Shown here in pieces: positions 63,813-64,000 of a DNA stretch of 64,000 bases; within the stretch, counting starts at the first letter, position 1; every line of letters begins with the position of its first letter. The stretch comes from Myxocyprinus asiaticus (taxonomy: Eukaryota; Chordata; Actinopteri; Cypriniformes; Catostomidae). The position numbers were made by a program, and so were the translations under genes. The notes beneath the pieces were generated by a model. That model was not told the origin of the DNA. It saw only the letters and a list, made by a program, of their open reading frames with translations, and made no database searches. The stretch covers positions 20,358,001 through 20,422,000 of the forward strand of contig NC_059347.1 in assembly GCF_019703515.2 (NCBI RefSeq), in the 5' to 3' direction.

Positions 63813-64000
63813 ACTTACACTCAAAAGTTTTGACACACCTACTGATTCTTTATAATTACAATTTTAAAAATTTTAGTAATAGCAAAGTCATCAAAACAAG
63901 AAATAACACATAGAAGTACAGGGCCATTCTTTTAGAATGACACCTAGGATGTCTTTTTTAAACAGTAATGTATGCTGGCCATTTATTGACTGTTTTTCCT
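63813..64000. mobile_element. left end of a Tc1-derived element, cut by the window
   Basis: CACTTACACTCAAAAGTTTT and GACACACCTACTGATTC resemble the ends of Tc1-derived MITEs seen elsewhere in this window. The right end is outside. Confidence 0.5.

Overview
This window is vertebrate nuclear DNA, almost certainly from a teleost and most likely a cypriniform (carp, minnow or zebrafish relative). The evidence is two spliced vertebrate genes embedded in dense fish-type repeats: Sleeping Beauty/Tc1-type transposons, hAT-like elements with 8-bp target duplications, PIF/Harbinger-like MITEs, long fold-back MITEs, tRNA-derived SINEs, L1-type LINEs and a DIRS-type retroelement. The species is inferred, not proven.

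Both genes are on the minus strand. (1) camsap1 (calmodulin-regulated spectrin-associated protein 1, a microtubule minus-end binding protein) runs from exon 1 at 50462 leftwards to 5271. I could place 15 consecutive coding exons whose splice phases all agree: 4225 coding bases, about 1408 residues. They cover the N-terminus, the CH domain, the low-complexity middle, and coiled coils 1-3. The C-terminal CKK microtubule-binding domain was not found and should lie left of base 1. (2) The 3' end of notch1 occupies 60576-63669: two exons encoding the last ankyrin repeats, the transactivation region, a Q-rich tract and the PEST/degron tail. A 3' UTR extends to about 58734. The rest of notch1 lies to the right of the window. 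The two genes are tandem, with roughly 8-10 kb between them.

Layout: 1-5270 is camsap1 intron 15, mostly repeats. 5271-13059 holds exons 15-9, including the 2.3-kb exon 11. 13060-19661 is intron 8, with a broken L1 and a DIRS-type element. 19662-24413 holds exons 8-5. 24414-37017 is intron 4 (12.6 kb), mostly one stack of nested transposons. 37018-37669 holds exons 4 and 3. 37670-45579 is intron 2, with a Sleeping Beauty-type element and a 2.45-kb hAT-like element that itself carries two nested elements. 45580-50462 holds exon 2, intron 1 and exon 1. 50463-58733 is intergenic, with a four-level nest at 51.2-52.9 kb. 58734-63669 is the end of notch1, with a SINE in its 3' UTR.

I found no new protein system. 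The most unusual content is the transposon stratigraphy: several nests have intact target-site duplications, so the order of insertions can be read. The many long inverted repeats inside camsap1 introns would also make double-stranded RNA when transcribed. Domain and family names rest on recognising the sequence; no database search was run.
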